Positions 35,704 to 44,636 of a DNA stretch of 64,000 nt are shown piece by piece. The notes below the pieces were generated by a model that worked only from the letters and a program-made list of their open reading frames with translations, made no database searches and was not told the DNA's origin. Both the position numbers and the translations under genes were made by a program. Origin of the DNA: Aequorivita echinoideorum (lineage in GTDB: Bacteria > Bacteroidota > Bacteroidia > Flavobacteriales > Flavobacteriaceae). The stretch lies in NCBI RefSeq assembly GCF_018476645.1, contig NZ_JAHCTB010000002.1, positions 1 to 64,000 of the forward strand, given 5' to 3'. Positions within the stretch are counted from its first letter, which is position 1; every line of letters begins with the position of its first letter.

Positions 35704-36567
35704 ATGAGACAACTTAAAATTACAAAGCAGGTTACCAACAGGGAAACTGCTTCATTGGACAAGTACCTTCAAGAAATAGGAAAAGTTGACTTAATCACCG
35801 CAGACGAAGAAGTAGAATTGGCACAGCGCATAAAGGCGGGTGACCAACGCGCGCTGGAAAAATTGACAAAGGCAAATTTGCGCTTCGTAGTGTCGGTGGC
35901 CAAGCAATATCAAAACCAAGGTCTTACCCTTCCAGACCTTATCAATGAAGGAAATCTTGGTCTAATTAAAGCCGCACAACGTTTTGACGAGACCCGTGGT
36001 TTTAAATTTATTTCGTATGCCGTTTGGTGGATTCGCCAGTCTATTCTTCAGGCATTGGCTGAGCAATCACGTATTGTGCGCCTTCCTTTGAATAAAATTG
36101 GGAGCATCAACAAAATCAACAAAATGTACGCTTATTTGGAACAAGCCAATGAGCGCCCACCTTCCGCTGAAGAAATTGCAAAAGAACTGGATATGACGAT
36201 TAATGATGTGAAGGAATCCATGAAAAATTCAGGACGTCACGTTTCCATGGATGCACCGCTAGTTGAGGGTGAGGACAGTAATCTATACGATGTATTGCGA
36301 AGTGGTGAAAGCCCGAATCCAGACCGTACATTACTCCACGAGTCATTGCGAACCGAGATTGAGCGCGCGCTTGAAACCCTTACGCCACGTGAGGCAGATG
36401 TGATCCGCCTTTATTTTGGATTGGGTGACCAACATCCCATGACGCTGGAGGAAATTGGTGAAACTTTTGACCTTACAAGAGAGCGTGTCCGCCAGATTAA
36501 GGAGAAGGCAATACGCAGATTGAAGCATACTTCGCGAAGCAAAATATTAATGACATATCTGGGTTAA
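35704..36567 (+). CDS. rpoD: Primary (housekeeping) sigma factor RpoD/SigA, Bacteroidota type
   Basis: This is the main sigma factor of RNA polymerase. The 287-residue protein is short because it lacks region 1.1, as known for Bacteroidota sigma ABfr. Visible regions: 1.2 ([12 protein letters not shown]), 2 ([18 protein letters not shown] and [14 protein letters not shown]), 3 ([12 protein letters not shown]), and 4 with the helix-turn-helix [20 protein letters not shown]. Such a factor should recognise the TAnnTTTG boxes noted elsewhere in this window. It has an isolated transcription unit followed by two tandem hairpins. Confidence 0.96.
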   Translation: MRQLKITKQVTNRETASLDKYLQEIGKVDLITADEEVELAQRIKAGDQRALEKLTKANLRFVVSVAKQYQNQGLTLPDLINEGNLGLIKAAQRFDETRGFKFISYAVWWIRQSILQALAEQSRIVRLPLNKIGSINKINKMYAYLEQANERPPSAEEIAKELDMTINDVKESMKNSGRHVSMDAPLVEGEDSNLYDVLRSGESPNPDRTLLHESLRTEIERALETLTPREADVIRLYFGLGDQHPMTLEEIGETFDLTRERVRQIKEKAIRRLKHTSRSKILMTYLG

Positions 36568-36586
36568 ACCCTATTAAAATTACTTA

Positions 36587-36623
36587 CAGTATCAGATTTT
36601 TCGCTTTTGCGAAAAAAATACTG
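36587..36623 (+). terminator. First hairpin after rpoD
   Basis: CAGTAT (36587-36592) pairs with ATACTG (36618-36623), and the inner ATTTTTCGC with GCGAAAAAAAT makes a long imperfect stem with loop TTTT. It is followed by a T-rich stretch. Confidence 0.65.
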
Positions 36624-36645
36624 TTCGTTTTTTGATTGATGAATG

Positions 36646-36668
36646 ACCTCCGGCTGATTACCGGAGGT
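36646..36668 (+). terminator. Second terminator after rpoD, abutting the BLUF promoter
   Basis: A perfect 8-base stem (ACCTCCGG with CCGGAGGT) with a 7-base loop is followed by TTTTTT that runs into the next −7 box. Confidence 0.88.
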
Positions 36669-36673
36669 TTTTT

Positions 36674-36681
36674 TATCTTTG
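36674..36681 (+). promoter_or_regulatory. Promoter −7 box for the BLUF gene
   Basis: TATCTTTG matches TAnnTTTG. It begins inside the T tract of the preceding terminator and lies 10 bases before the ATG. Confidence 0.6.
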
Positions 36682-36691
36682 GAAGAAAAAT

Positions 36692-37090
36692 ATGAAACAT
36701 ACCATTTGCTATATCAGCAATGAAACCGATCAACTTTCTGAAAATGAGCTAGAAGCCTTATTTTCCTTTATTCTTGCAAATAATCCGCCCCGCGATATTT
36801 CTGGAATTCTACTTCACAATAATGGAATCTTCCTTCAAGTTTTGGAAGGAGAGAAGGAAACATTGAAAACGCTCTTCAAAAGTATCAGAGAAGATAAAAG
36901 GCATCATAATATCTTAACAGTACTTTCCCAAAAAATAAACGATAGGATATTTAAGGGATACAAGGCAGGGTTCAGCATTTTAAAAGATAAGGGAGACCTT
37001 GAAAATTTGAACAGCTATCTATCTCTTTATGAGGGTGAGGAAAAATACCCCAAAAACATTCAGAATTTGCTGAAGCCATTTTTAATTTAA
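36692..37090 (+). CDS. BLUF-domain blue-light photoreceptor protein
   Basis: BLUF domains bind FAD and switch state in blue light through a Tyr-Gln hydrogen-bond network. The 132-residue protein is almost entirely one BLUF domain. The likely functional residues are present: Tyr7 (ICYIS), an Asn in the ANN pair at 30-31, and Gln49 in GIFLQVLEG; DISGILL and EDKRHHNI also fit the family. The Trp/Met strand (WSMGF-like in AppA) is replaced by a YKAGFSI segment, a change that may alter signalling kinetics. No output domain is fused, so it must act on a partner protein. It lies between rpoD and rpe and has its own promoter. Confidence 0.9.
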   Translation: MKHTICYISNETDQLSENELEALFSFILANNPPRDISGILLHNNGIFLQVLEGEKETLKTLFKSIREDKRHHNILTVLSQKINDRIFKGYKAGFSILKDKGDLENLNSYLSLYEGEEKYPKNIQNLLKPFLI

Positions 37091-37121
37091 ATCTTATTAT
37101 ACCCGCCATAAACGAAAAAAT

Positions 37122-37781
37122 ATGAACGAAACAATTATTGCACCTTCCATACTTGCTGCAGATTTTGCCAACTTGCAGCGCGATGTAGAAATGATAAATA
37201 ACAGTAAGGCACAATGGTTTCACCTGGATGTAATGGACGGGGTATTTGTACCAAATATTTCTTTTGGTATGCCGGTAATAAAGGGTATTTCCCGTCACGC
37301 GAAAAAACCATTGGATGTACATTTAATGATTGTGGATCCCGATAGATATATCAAGGAGTTTGCGACTTTAGGCGCTGCAGTTCTTACGGTTCATTACGAG
37401 GCCTGTACGCATCTACACCGTACCTTACAAGCCATAAAAGCGGAAGGAATGCAGGCTGGCGTTGCTATTAACCCGCACACAAATGTTTCACTTCTGGAAG
37501 ATACCATTGCCGATATTGACTTGGTGTGTATGATGAGCGTAAATCCTGGTTTTGGCGGACAAAGTTTTATTGAGAATACCTATAAAAAAGTACGAGCGCT
37601 AAAGGAAATTATTAATGCAAATGGTGCAAAAACGAAAATAGAAATTGATGGAGGCGTAACTGATAAAAACGCCAAACAGCTAGTAGAAGCCGGTGCAGAT
37701 GTTTTAGTGGCGGGAAGCTTTGTATTCGGAGCAAAAAATCCTACAGAAACCATCGAGAACTTGATAAAAATGACGAAATAA
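37122..37781 (+). CDS. rpe: Ribulose-phosphate 3-epimerase
   Basis: Rpe interconverts ribulose 5-phosphate and xylulose 5-phosphate in the pentose phosphate pathway. The 219-residue TIM-barrel protein has all family signatures: IAPSILAADFA, FHLDVMDGVFVPN with the metal-binding Asp, DVHLMI, SVNPGFGGQSF, and EIDGGV with the second catalytic Asp. The start is the ATG at 37122. The BLUF gene ends 31 bases upstream and ypdA follows after 36 bases, so BLUF-rpe-ypdA may share a transcript. Confidence 0.97.
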   Translation: MNETIIAPSILAADFANLQRDVEMINNSKAQWFHLDVMDGVFVPNISFGMPVIKGISRHAKKPLDVHLMIVDPDRYIKEFATLGAAVLTVHYEACTHLHRTLQAIKAEGMQAGVAINPHTNVSLLEDTIADIDLVCMMSVNPGFGGQSFIENTYKKVRALKEIINANGAKTKIEIDGGVTDKNAKQLVEAGADVLVAGSFVFGAKNPTETIENLIKMTK

Positions 37782-37817
37782 TTCGTATTCCAAAAAAAAA
37801 TTCCAATTATTAAAGAA

Positions 37818-38789
37818 TTGATTTCAGAAAAAGATGTCTTGATTGTTGGCGCGGGTCCCATTGGTATAGCCTGCGCTTTGCAATGTGAAAAGCATAACCT
37901 CAATTACCTTGTTGTAGAACGGGGCGCGCTTACCAATTCCATTTACAATTATCCGTTAAATATGACATTTTTTTCAACTTCAGAGAAATTGGAAATTGGC
38001 GGCATTCCCTTCATTAGCAACAATCCCAAACCCACTCGTAATGAGGCTTTGGAATATTACCGCCGCGTAGCGACTTCAAATGATTTAAAAATAAATCTCT
38101 ACGAAGAAATACTTTCCATTGAAAAAAAAGGAAATCATTTTGAAATAATTTCAAATAAAAATTCATTCTCCGCCAAAAATATAATCTTGAGCACAGGATT
38201 TTACGACATCCCGAAATATCTGAATGTGCCCGGAGAAAACTTGCCAAAAGTGAATCATTATTACAAGGAAGCGCACCCATACGTTATGCAAAAAGTGGTT
38301 GTTGTGGGCGCAAGCAATTCGGCTGTGGACACGGCATTAGAGGTCCACAGGAAGGGTGGTGAGGTTACTATGGTGGTTCGCGGAGCCTCCATTGGCGAAC
38401 GCGTAAAATACTGGGTTAAACCCGATATTGAAAACCGAATTGAAGAAGGCAGCATCAAAGCCTATTTTAATTCAGAAATTGAAAAAATTACCGAAACCGA
38501 AGTTTTTATTACTACTGAAAATGGTAAAAAAGTTATTGAAAATGATTTTGTCATCGCGCTCACGGGCTATAGACCCGACTTCGATTTTTTGCAAAAACTA
38601 GGTATACAATTTTCTGATGATGGCAACTTTTTTCCTGAATACAACACTAAAACCATGGAAACAAATGTTGAAGGTTTGTTCTTGGCGGGCGTAATTTGTG
38701 GCGGTCTTGAAACACACAAATGGTTTATAGAAAACTCGCGCGTGCACGCGGAATTGATTGTATCTGAAATTTCAAAAAGAAATCAATAA
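37818..38789 (+). CDS. ypdA: YpdA family FAD-dependent reductase (putative bacillithiol disulfide reductase)
   Basis: The 323-residue flavoprotein resembles thioredoxin reductase but lacks its redox-active CxxC. It has an FAD-binding DVLIVGAGPIGIACAL near the N-terminus, an NAD(P)-binding VVVGASNSAVDTALE near 155-170, and ALTGYRPDFDF plus GLFLAGVICGG near the C-terminus. This composition is that of YpdA, which reduces bacillithiol disulfide with NADPH in Firmicutes; Bacteroidota that make bacillithiol commonly carry it. The start is the TTG at 37818, since it gives a complete Rossmann motif. The end overlaps the convergent mtfA by 7 bases. Confidence 0.88.
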   Translation: MISEKDVLIVGAGPIGIACALQCEKHNLNYLVVERGALTNSIYNYPLNMTFFSTSEKLEIGGIPFISNNPKPTRNEALEYYRRVATSNDLKINLYEEILSIEKKGNHFEIISNKNSFSAKNIILSTGFYDIPKYLNVPGENLPKVNHYYKEAHPYVMQKVVVVGASNSAVDTALEVHRKGGEVTMVVRGASIGERVKYWVKPDIENRIEEGSIKAYFNSEIEKITETEVFITTENGKKVIENDFVIALTGYRPDFDFLQKLGIQFSDDGNFFPEYNTKTMETNVEGLFLAGVICGGLETHKWFIENSRVHAELIVSEISKRNQ

Positions 38790-39640
38790 TCGTTGAAGTT
38801 GAAATTCAAAATAGTTTTTGTGTAGTTGTAAATTTCGGGGAAATTAGATTTCAACTCCGTTGGGGATTCAATGAAATATTCTGCCAGGACAGCCATAAAT
38901 TCATATTGATTGGTAAAAGCATACATTCTAAAAAATCTTGTTTTTTCCAGTTTTTCCCTAACATCGACTTTCGCTAGCTGTTTTAAAATTTTCTGAAATT
39001 GTTTCGTAAATCTTACGGAATCTATGTCTTTTGCCTGCTTTGCCTCAAGTTGCATAGCGTGCGTGAATTCATGAATACCCACATTCAAATTATCATTTTC
39101 AATTTTATAGCCATTTTCAAAATCCTTCCAAGAAAGCACGAGCGCCTTTTCACGAGGGTTGAATTCCCCTTTATGGTAGTGTTCATTTATTGAGCTGTAA
39201 AATTCTTCCGGATAAATTAATACGAAATCAATAAGTGCATATAAATAGTTTTTTCTGCCGAAGCTGAGCATACACCCAATTGCCGCAACGAGTAATTTCA
39301 TCCGTTCTGTAATAGCCACTCCTCCCCTTTCAACAAATTTCTTTTCATTTATAAAATTTGCAACCCTGTGTTCGAATTGTTTTTTATGCTTTTCTGAAAG
39401 CATTTGATAGAAAACAAATTCAGTCTCAAGTATCGATTTTTGGTCGCGCGTAAGTTTTTTGTAAACTAAATAATATCTGAATAAGGGCCGATTGTAATAA
39501 TGTGCAAATGCAGTTTCAAAAATTTTGAATAAGAAAAAGAAAAATCCCACAACAATTATAGAGAACGCATAGGGCGCAAGCCAAGGAGCGTAGGGTTGTT
39601 GTTCTATGACTACATGAATAATAAATTTAATTAGATACAT
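38783..39640 (-). CDS. MtfA-family zinc metallopeptidase (M90-like)
   Basis: The 285-residue protein has an N-terminal membrane segment (about 24-41, FSIIVVGFFFFLFKI) and an MtfA-type peptidase domain. The zinc motif HEFTH is at 190-194 (GIHEFTHAMQ), with a downstream Glu-containing helix YEFMAVLAEYFIE that supplies the third ligand. E. coli MtfA binds Mlc and is an aminopeptidase; the Bacteroidota version adds the membrane anchor. Its role here is unknown. It is preceded by the susD terminator, so it probably has its own transcript. It overlaps ypdA tail to tail by 7 bases. Confidence 0.85.
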   Translation of the reverse strand: MYLIKFIIHVVIEQQPYAPWLAPYAFSIIVVGFFFFLFKIFETAFAHYYNRPLFRYYLVYKKLTRDQKSILETEFVFYQMLSEKHKKQFEHRVANFINEKKFVERGGVAITERMKLLVAAIGCMLSFGRKNYLYALIDFVLIYPEEFYSSINEHYHKGEFNPREKALVLSWKDFENGYKIENDNLNVGIHEFTHAMQLEAKQAKDIDSVRFTKQFQKILKQLAKVDVREKLEKTRFFRMYAFTNQYEFMAVLAEYFIESPTELKSNFPEIYNYTKTILNFNFNDY

Positions 39641-39654
39641 AAAATAATTTAAAT

Positions 39655-39684
39655 AAAAATCCCCAGTTTGAACTGGGGATTTTT
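39655..39684 (-). terminator. Terminator after susD
   Basis: CCCCAGT (39661-39667) pairs with ACTGGGG (39672-39678), and A/T tracts extend the stem on both sides. On the minus strand this follows the susD stop codon by about 20 bases. Confidence 0.92.
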
Positions 39685-39705
39685 TTATTACCTTAAATTT
39701 TTAAA

Positions 39706-41166
39706 CTAAAATGGAAATGTATAAAACACATCCCAAAAAAGTTGTGTTTCTGCCGCATCTCCACCAATATCGCTGGAAGCAGCACTGTAATTTCCTGGAT
39801 TTAAAGTTTGTTCAGATACTGGATAAGTATATCTAACTGGATAACCTGTTTCTGGCATTGCAGGCTCTTTTAAAATTGGATAATCTAAACGTCTAATTGA
39901 TAACCAGGATGCAAAGGTTCTATTATACAGACCGAGCCAAGCCTGAGTTCCAATAACCTGCTTCCATGCGGGTGATGATGTACTAGTAGCTAATGCAGAA
40001 TTATAATCTACTTCAGGTTTTGCAAGATAATCTGCAAGACCATCTGCATTCCAATATTCAAAAGAAGCCGTAATACCAGCCGTATAATGACTAGCGGCGT
40101 CACCACCAACAGAATATCCTCGAGCGGCAGCTTCAGATAAGAGAAATTCTACTTCAATGTAATCCATTAGAATACCTGGATATGTTGGTTCTGCAATACG
40201 AGGAGCAACGTGAGAAAACAATGCATATGTATTCAATGTTCCTATTGTACCTCCTATATATTCTCCATCTACATCAGTAAAATATACTGGTCGTCTTGGG
40301 TCTTCAAGATCATTCATTCTATCAACGATAGTTTCAGCGATCACAAAATCAAAACGGCCACTTAAAACTAAATCCACATATACAGGATTTGTATTAGGAT
40401 CCGTGGGAGAATAGGAATAAAAGGCATTATCCGAAGCGCTGGTAAAAACTCCTGTAGAAACTGCAGATTCCACAGTGGATTGAGATAATGAAGGATTTGA
40501 ATCTGCCAACACTAGTCCCATTCTTAACTTTAATGAATTAGCAAACTTTTTCCAGGCTGCAGCATCTCCTCCATAAATTAAATCTTCATTAGCAGAAAAA
40601 CTTCCTAGACTAGGATTTAAGTTATTTGAAGCAGCTGTTAATCTTGAAATTAAATCCGTGTAAATAGTTTCTGCATCATCATATGCTGGCAGAGCATTAT
40701 CTCTATCTAAAGCCTCAGAATAAGGAACATTACCAAATGTTTCAACCAAATTGCTATATGCATAAACTGTCATTATTTCGATTATTGCAAGCTTATTTGG
40801 TTTAAGATCATTCGTTAAATCATTATCTGTAAGTTCTATTATTCTAGCAGCTTCATCAAGATCTTTTAAGCCATCACGATACATAGCCGTCCAGTGGTTG
40901 TCTGGAATAGGTCTTGTAATTTGATCATAATTACTTTCATCCTCATAAGTAGCTTCTTGAAGGTATTGAACCCATAAACGCAAATTATTCTGATTAACAT
41001 TTAATGTAACAATCTGATCTACAATTTGTTTTTCAGCTGAAGCAAATAAACTTTCACCACCAACAGTAGAAGGATCTTTAATATTCTGGTTCAGATCTTC
41101 TAAGTTATCCGAACAAGATACGGCAATTAGGGCCGTCGTAAGTATAATTATTAGTTTCTTCATCAT
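39706..41166 (-). CDS. SusD/RagB family substrate-binding outer-membrane lipoprotein (SusD-like 2)
   Basis: SusD-like lipoproteins bind a glycan or peptide at the surface and form a lid on a SusC channel. The 486-residue protein has a lipobox with Cys18 (IAVSC; a start at the second Met is also possible), tetratricopeptide-like helices (HWTAMYRDGLKDLDEAA, EIMTVYAYSNLVETFGNVPYS) and the motif YSEALDRDNALPAYDDAETIY, which is diagnostic for the SusD-like 2 subgroup. It ends with the family segment GLYNRTFASWLSIRRL. It lies 9 bases after the SusC gene, and the two clearly form a complex. No glycosidase or peptidase gene accompanies them, so the substrate is unknown. Confidence 0.93.
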   Translation of the reverse strand: MMKKLIIILTTALIAVSCSDNLEDLNQNIKDPSTVGGESLFASAEKQIVDQIVTLNVNQNNLRLWVQYLQEATYEDESNYDQITRPIPDNHWTAMYRDGLKDLDEAARIIELTDNDLTNDLKPNKLAIIEIMTVYAYSNLVETFGNVPYSEALDRDNALPAYDDAETIYTDLISRLTAASNNLNPSLGSFSANEDLIYGGDAAAWKKFANSLKLRMGLVLADSNPSLSQSTVESAVSTGVFTSASDNAFYSYSPTDPNTNPVYVDLVLSGRFDFVIAETIVDRMNDLEDPRRPVYFTDVDGEYIGGTIGTLNTYALFSHVAPRIAEPTYPGILMDYIEVEFLLSEAAARGYSVGGDAASHYTAGITASFEYWNADGLADYLAKPEVDYNSALATSTSSPAWKQVIGTQAWLGLYNRTFASWLSIRRLDYPILKEPAMPETGYPVRYTYPVSEQTLNPGNYSAASSDIGGDAAETQLFWDVFYTFPF

Positions 41167-41175
41167 TTTCTTTTA

Positions 41176-44100
41176 TTAAAATTGTGCTTTAATGTTAAAC
41201 CCATAATCTTGGGTTGTAGGAAGTGGACCAACTGAATAACCTTGAAGGTTACCAGCACTTAATCCAGATTCTGGATCTGCATCTGGAATATTCTTGTGGA
41301 TAATCCATAAATTAGATCCGGTAACACTTAACTGAATTCCAGTCAAAAAGGTATTATCAAGGAATTTAGATGGCATAGTATATGTCAAAGAGGCTTGACG
41401 CAATTTTACGTAGCTTGCATCGTACACAAATTCTGAATTTGGATACGTTGCGTAGCCAAAAGGACTAGCTTCAAAAGCGTCTATTCTAGTTGTGTTAGGA
41501 GATCCATCTTCAGTGACTCCAGGATTGATAAATCCTCCACCTTGGTCTAAAGGATTACGAACAGGATTACCCAAATCATTTATAAATGCTGTATTTTCAT
41601 AAATACCTGTATTCTGACCATAATATTGATCTAAGGAAAATATACTGCCACCCTCTTGAATATCTATTAAGAAACTAAATGCGAAATCCTTATAAGTAAA
41701 AGTATTTGTTATACCCGCCAACCAATCTGGATTTGTATCACCAATATTGTTATTTGAGGATGGGGTTAAAATATAATATCCGTCTTCATCCACAAGTCTT
41801 TCTCCATTAAGATAGGTATAATCAGTTCCATTAATAATTCCATACGGTTGTCCTGCAACGGCATTTATAGTAACACCACCTTGGAACCTACCTAGCTGGA
41901 TTGCTTCTGTTCCTTCTTCAAGTTCAACAACTAAATTTTCGTTTTTAGTAAAATTAGTATTTATTACCCAACTAAAACTATCAGACTTTAATGGAGTGGC
42001 ATTAAAACTTACCTCGATACCTTTATTCTCAATTTCTCCTGCATTAATTGATTTTGAAGTATAACCGCTCGCCGCAGTAACAGGGGTATTAAAAATTTGG
42101 TCAAAGGTATTTGCTTTGTAGTAGGCTACGTCAAAACCAATCCTATTATTGGCAAAACGCATTTCAAGACCTACTTCATAACTTTTCGTTCTCTCTGGTT
42201 TTAAATTTGGATTATTCGCACTACTCGGTACAGAAAAACCAATATCATTATTTCTTATATAGTTATCTACAAGTCTACCGAATGGAGCGCCATTGCCAAC
42301 CTCTGCATAATTTGCTCTTAATTTTCCAAAAGTAATAGCATCCACATTTAACAATTTGCTAAATACAAAACTGGTAGATACTCCTGGATAATAAAAAGAG
42401 CTTTCATCTTCCGGTAGTGTGGAGAAACGATCTCTTCTTATTGTTCCATCAACAAATACAGTATTATTAAAATCAAATGATACGCTTGCGTAAACACCGT
42501 CAACACCTATTTTCTCAGCTACTTCATTTGAAAAAGGGAGAAGCTCTACAGAATTTTGTAGCGAATACAAACCTGGCACAACTAATCCGCCATTAGTAGA
42601 GGAAGTTAGTGATTGTAATTCGTTTCTTCTTATGTTAGTTCCTAAAATACCAGCTATTCCAATATTTTCACTCAAATTACCATCAAAATTGAACATCAAA
42701 TCATAATTCGTTTCACTAAAAGTGATATCCCTCCTTAAATAGCCAGAGTCAGTATTACCACGTGTTACTCCAAATGGAGATGCCACCGACCCAACAGCCC
42801 TACGCTCCTCTTGACGCTCGCTGTAAGTATCTGTAGATACTCTACCTAAAATATTGAACCAATCTGTAACATCATATTGCAACTCAAAATTTCCTAATAA
42901 ACGGTTTCTCTCATCATTTTGATAATTTTCATAACGCGTCCAGTACGGATTATCCCAAAATATAGGTCTTGACCCAGGTTCTGAAGTTGCAGGATTCCAA
43001 GTAACGTTTCGGTTAGTAGCATAATAGATATCCTTTAAATCTTGAATATCAACATTGGTCTGCCACCATTGTTTAAAGTTACTTATAATGTTATCGCCAT
43101 ATCCTGTTGAGTTTCGCCCCAATGCTTCCGTTTTAATATAATTTGCTAAACCACTAACTCTAAATTTTTCGGAAACATTAAAATTTCCATTGAATAAGAA
43201 GTTGTGTCTATCAAGTTCACTATTTGGCATTAAACCGGATTGATCCAATTTGGTATATGATATTCGATAAGAACCTTCTTCAAAACCATTTGAAACTGAA
43301 ACGGAATTTGATAAAGTAATAGGTGTTTCAAAAAACGTTATAGGTCCATTTTCTGCTGGTAGCCAAGGTGTAGCTACTCTATAATTTGGCGATGCTGGGT
43401 CGAAGGAATCCCACTGAAAAACTAATAGGTTGGGATCAAATGGAGCTCCGTAGGATGCGTCTTCCGTGTAGGGAACTGTTACGTCCGGATTTCCATCACC
43501 ATCAATATCATCATTAAAAAACAAATTATTCAAACCAGCATAATATGGACCATAACCAGCACCGTACTGCTTTTGATATTTAATAAATGTGCTTTTATCA
43601 ACAAAGCCCACTTGCGCGCCTGTATTAACAGTCACTCCTAAACCTTTAGTTCTGGAGCCTTTTTTTGTTGTTATGATAACCACACCGTTTCCAGCGCGAG
43701 AACCATAAAGTGCGGATGCAGCTGCACCCTTCAATACATTTATAGATTCAATATCATCTGGATTTATATCCATTGCTGCGTTTCCATAATCATATGTTCC
43801 TCCTGAAGCGGTACTTTGTCCTGCAGCATTTGTATTTTCATTACTTATAGGTATACCATCGACTATAAACAATGCTTGGTTATTATTTGACAAAGATGTG
43901 ATACCTCTAATCACCACATTCGTAGATCCGCCAAAATTATTATTCCTTCGGATTTGAACACCGGATACTTTACCAGAAAGAGCATTAGTAAAGTTATTGG
44001 TTTTTACTGTGGCAATTTCTTCACCAGCAACTTCTTGAGTTGAATATCCCAATGATTGTTTTTCACGCGATACACCTAACGCCGTAACAACCACCTCATC

Positions 44101-44403
44101 CAGCGTAGATCCTGCTTGCATTTCAACATTAATATTATTTGATACTCCCACTGCAATTTCTTGGGTATCAAAACCTACATAACTATAAACTAACGTTTGA
44201 CCCACAGCAGCGTCAATAGTATAGTTACCATCAAAATCTGACTGAGTACCCGTACTCGTTCCCTTAATAATTATGTTTACCCCCGGAAGTGGCAGACCCG
44301 TATCGTCCGTCACCGTACCGGTAATTGTTTTCTCTTGTGCAAAACTGAGCTGCACAATTAACACTACAAGTAGTGTCAAAAATCTACTTAAGTTTGTTTT
44401 CAT
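41176..44403 (-). CDS. SusC/RagA family TonB-linked outer-membrane channel
   Basis: The 1075-residue protein has a signal peptide (MKTNLSRFLTLLVVLIVQLSFAQ), a carboxypeptidase-like DUF4480/CarboxypepD_reg domain (about 24-100, GTVTDDTGLPLPGVNIIIKG), a TonB-box-like LDEVVVTALG (about 101-111), a plug domain (about 115-240; GVVIITTKKG at its end) and a large barrel ending QDYGFNIKAQF. This is the standard architecture of SusC, importing oligosaccharides or peptides with SusD and TonB energy. The 233-base region upstream holds no gene; no clear TAnnTTTG box was seen there. Regulation is not visible, as no sensor or anti-sigma gene adjoins it. Confidence 0.95.
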   Translation of the reverse strand: MKTNLSRFLTLLVVLIVQLSFAQEKTITGTVTDDTGLPLPGVNIIIKGTSTGTQSDFDGNYTIDAAVGQTLVYSYVGFDTQEIAVGVSNNINVEMQAGSTLDEVVVTALGVSREKQSLGYSTQEVAGEEIATVKTNNFTNALSGKVSGVQIRRNNNFGGSTNVVIRGITSLSNNNQALFIVDGIPISNENTNAAGQSTASGGTYDYGNAAMDINPDDIESINVLKGAAASALYGSRAGNGVVIITTKKGSRTKGLGVTVNTGAQVGFVDKSTFIKYQKQYGAGYGPYYAGLNNLFFNDDIDGDGNPDVTVPYTEDASYGAPFDPNLLVFQWDSFDPASPNYRVATPWLPAENGPITFFETPITLSNSVSVSNGFEEGSYRISYTKLDQSGLMPNSELDRHNFLFNGNFNVSEKFRVSGLANYIKTEALGRNSTGYGDNIISNFKQWWQTNVDIQDLKDIYYATNRNVTWNPATSEPGSRPIFWDNPYWTRYENYQNDERNRLLGNFELQYDVTDWFNILGRVSTDTYSERQEERRAVGSVASPFGVTRGNTDSGYLRRDITFSETNYDLMFNFDGNLSENIGIAGILGTNIRRNELQSLTSSTNGGLVVPGLYSLQNSVELLPFSNEVAEKIGVDGVYASVSFDFNNTVFVDGTIRRDRFSTLPEDESSFYYPGVSTSFVFSKLLNVDAITFGKLRANYAEVGNGAPFGRLVDNYIRNNDIGFSVPSSANNPNLKPERTKSYEVGLEMRFANNRIGFDVAYYKANTFDQIFNTPVTAASGYTSKSINAGEIENKGIEVSFNATPLKSDSFSWVINTNFTKNENLVVELEEGTEAIQLGRFQGGVTINAVAGQPYGIINGTDYTYLNGERLVDEDGYYILTPSSNNNIGDTNPDWLAGITNTFTYKDFAFSFLIDIQEGGSIFSLDQYYGQNTGIYENTAFINDLGNPVRNPLDQGGGFINPGVTEDGSPNTTRIDAFEASPFGYATYPNSEFVYDASYVKLRQASLTYTMPSKFLDNTFLTGIQLSVTGSNLWIIHKNIPDADPESGLSAGNLQGYSVGPLPTTQDYGFNIKAQF

Positions 44404-44636
44404 TTTTTTGTAGTTTGAATTAGCATATCAAATGTGCCAATAAAATCTTACAAAAACAACTTTTAACCTACGTAGATTAAGAAAATGTTATCAAAATGGT
44501 ATGTGAAATTAACTTAAAACAGCTCCTCGCAACTTATAAATAATTTTATTGTTCTAATAATGTTTTGCTTCAGCTTATTGATATAAAACTTAATACGTCA
44601 TTTTATAATAAGTTAAAGTTTAGCATTATGAGGAAA

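Noticed and set aside
44404-44636. Possible small gene or ncRNA in the gap upstream of the SusC gene
   Set aside because: No frame longer than a few codons and no stable hairpin with a T tract; only AT-rich sequence is seen.
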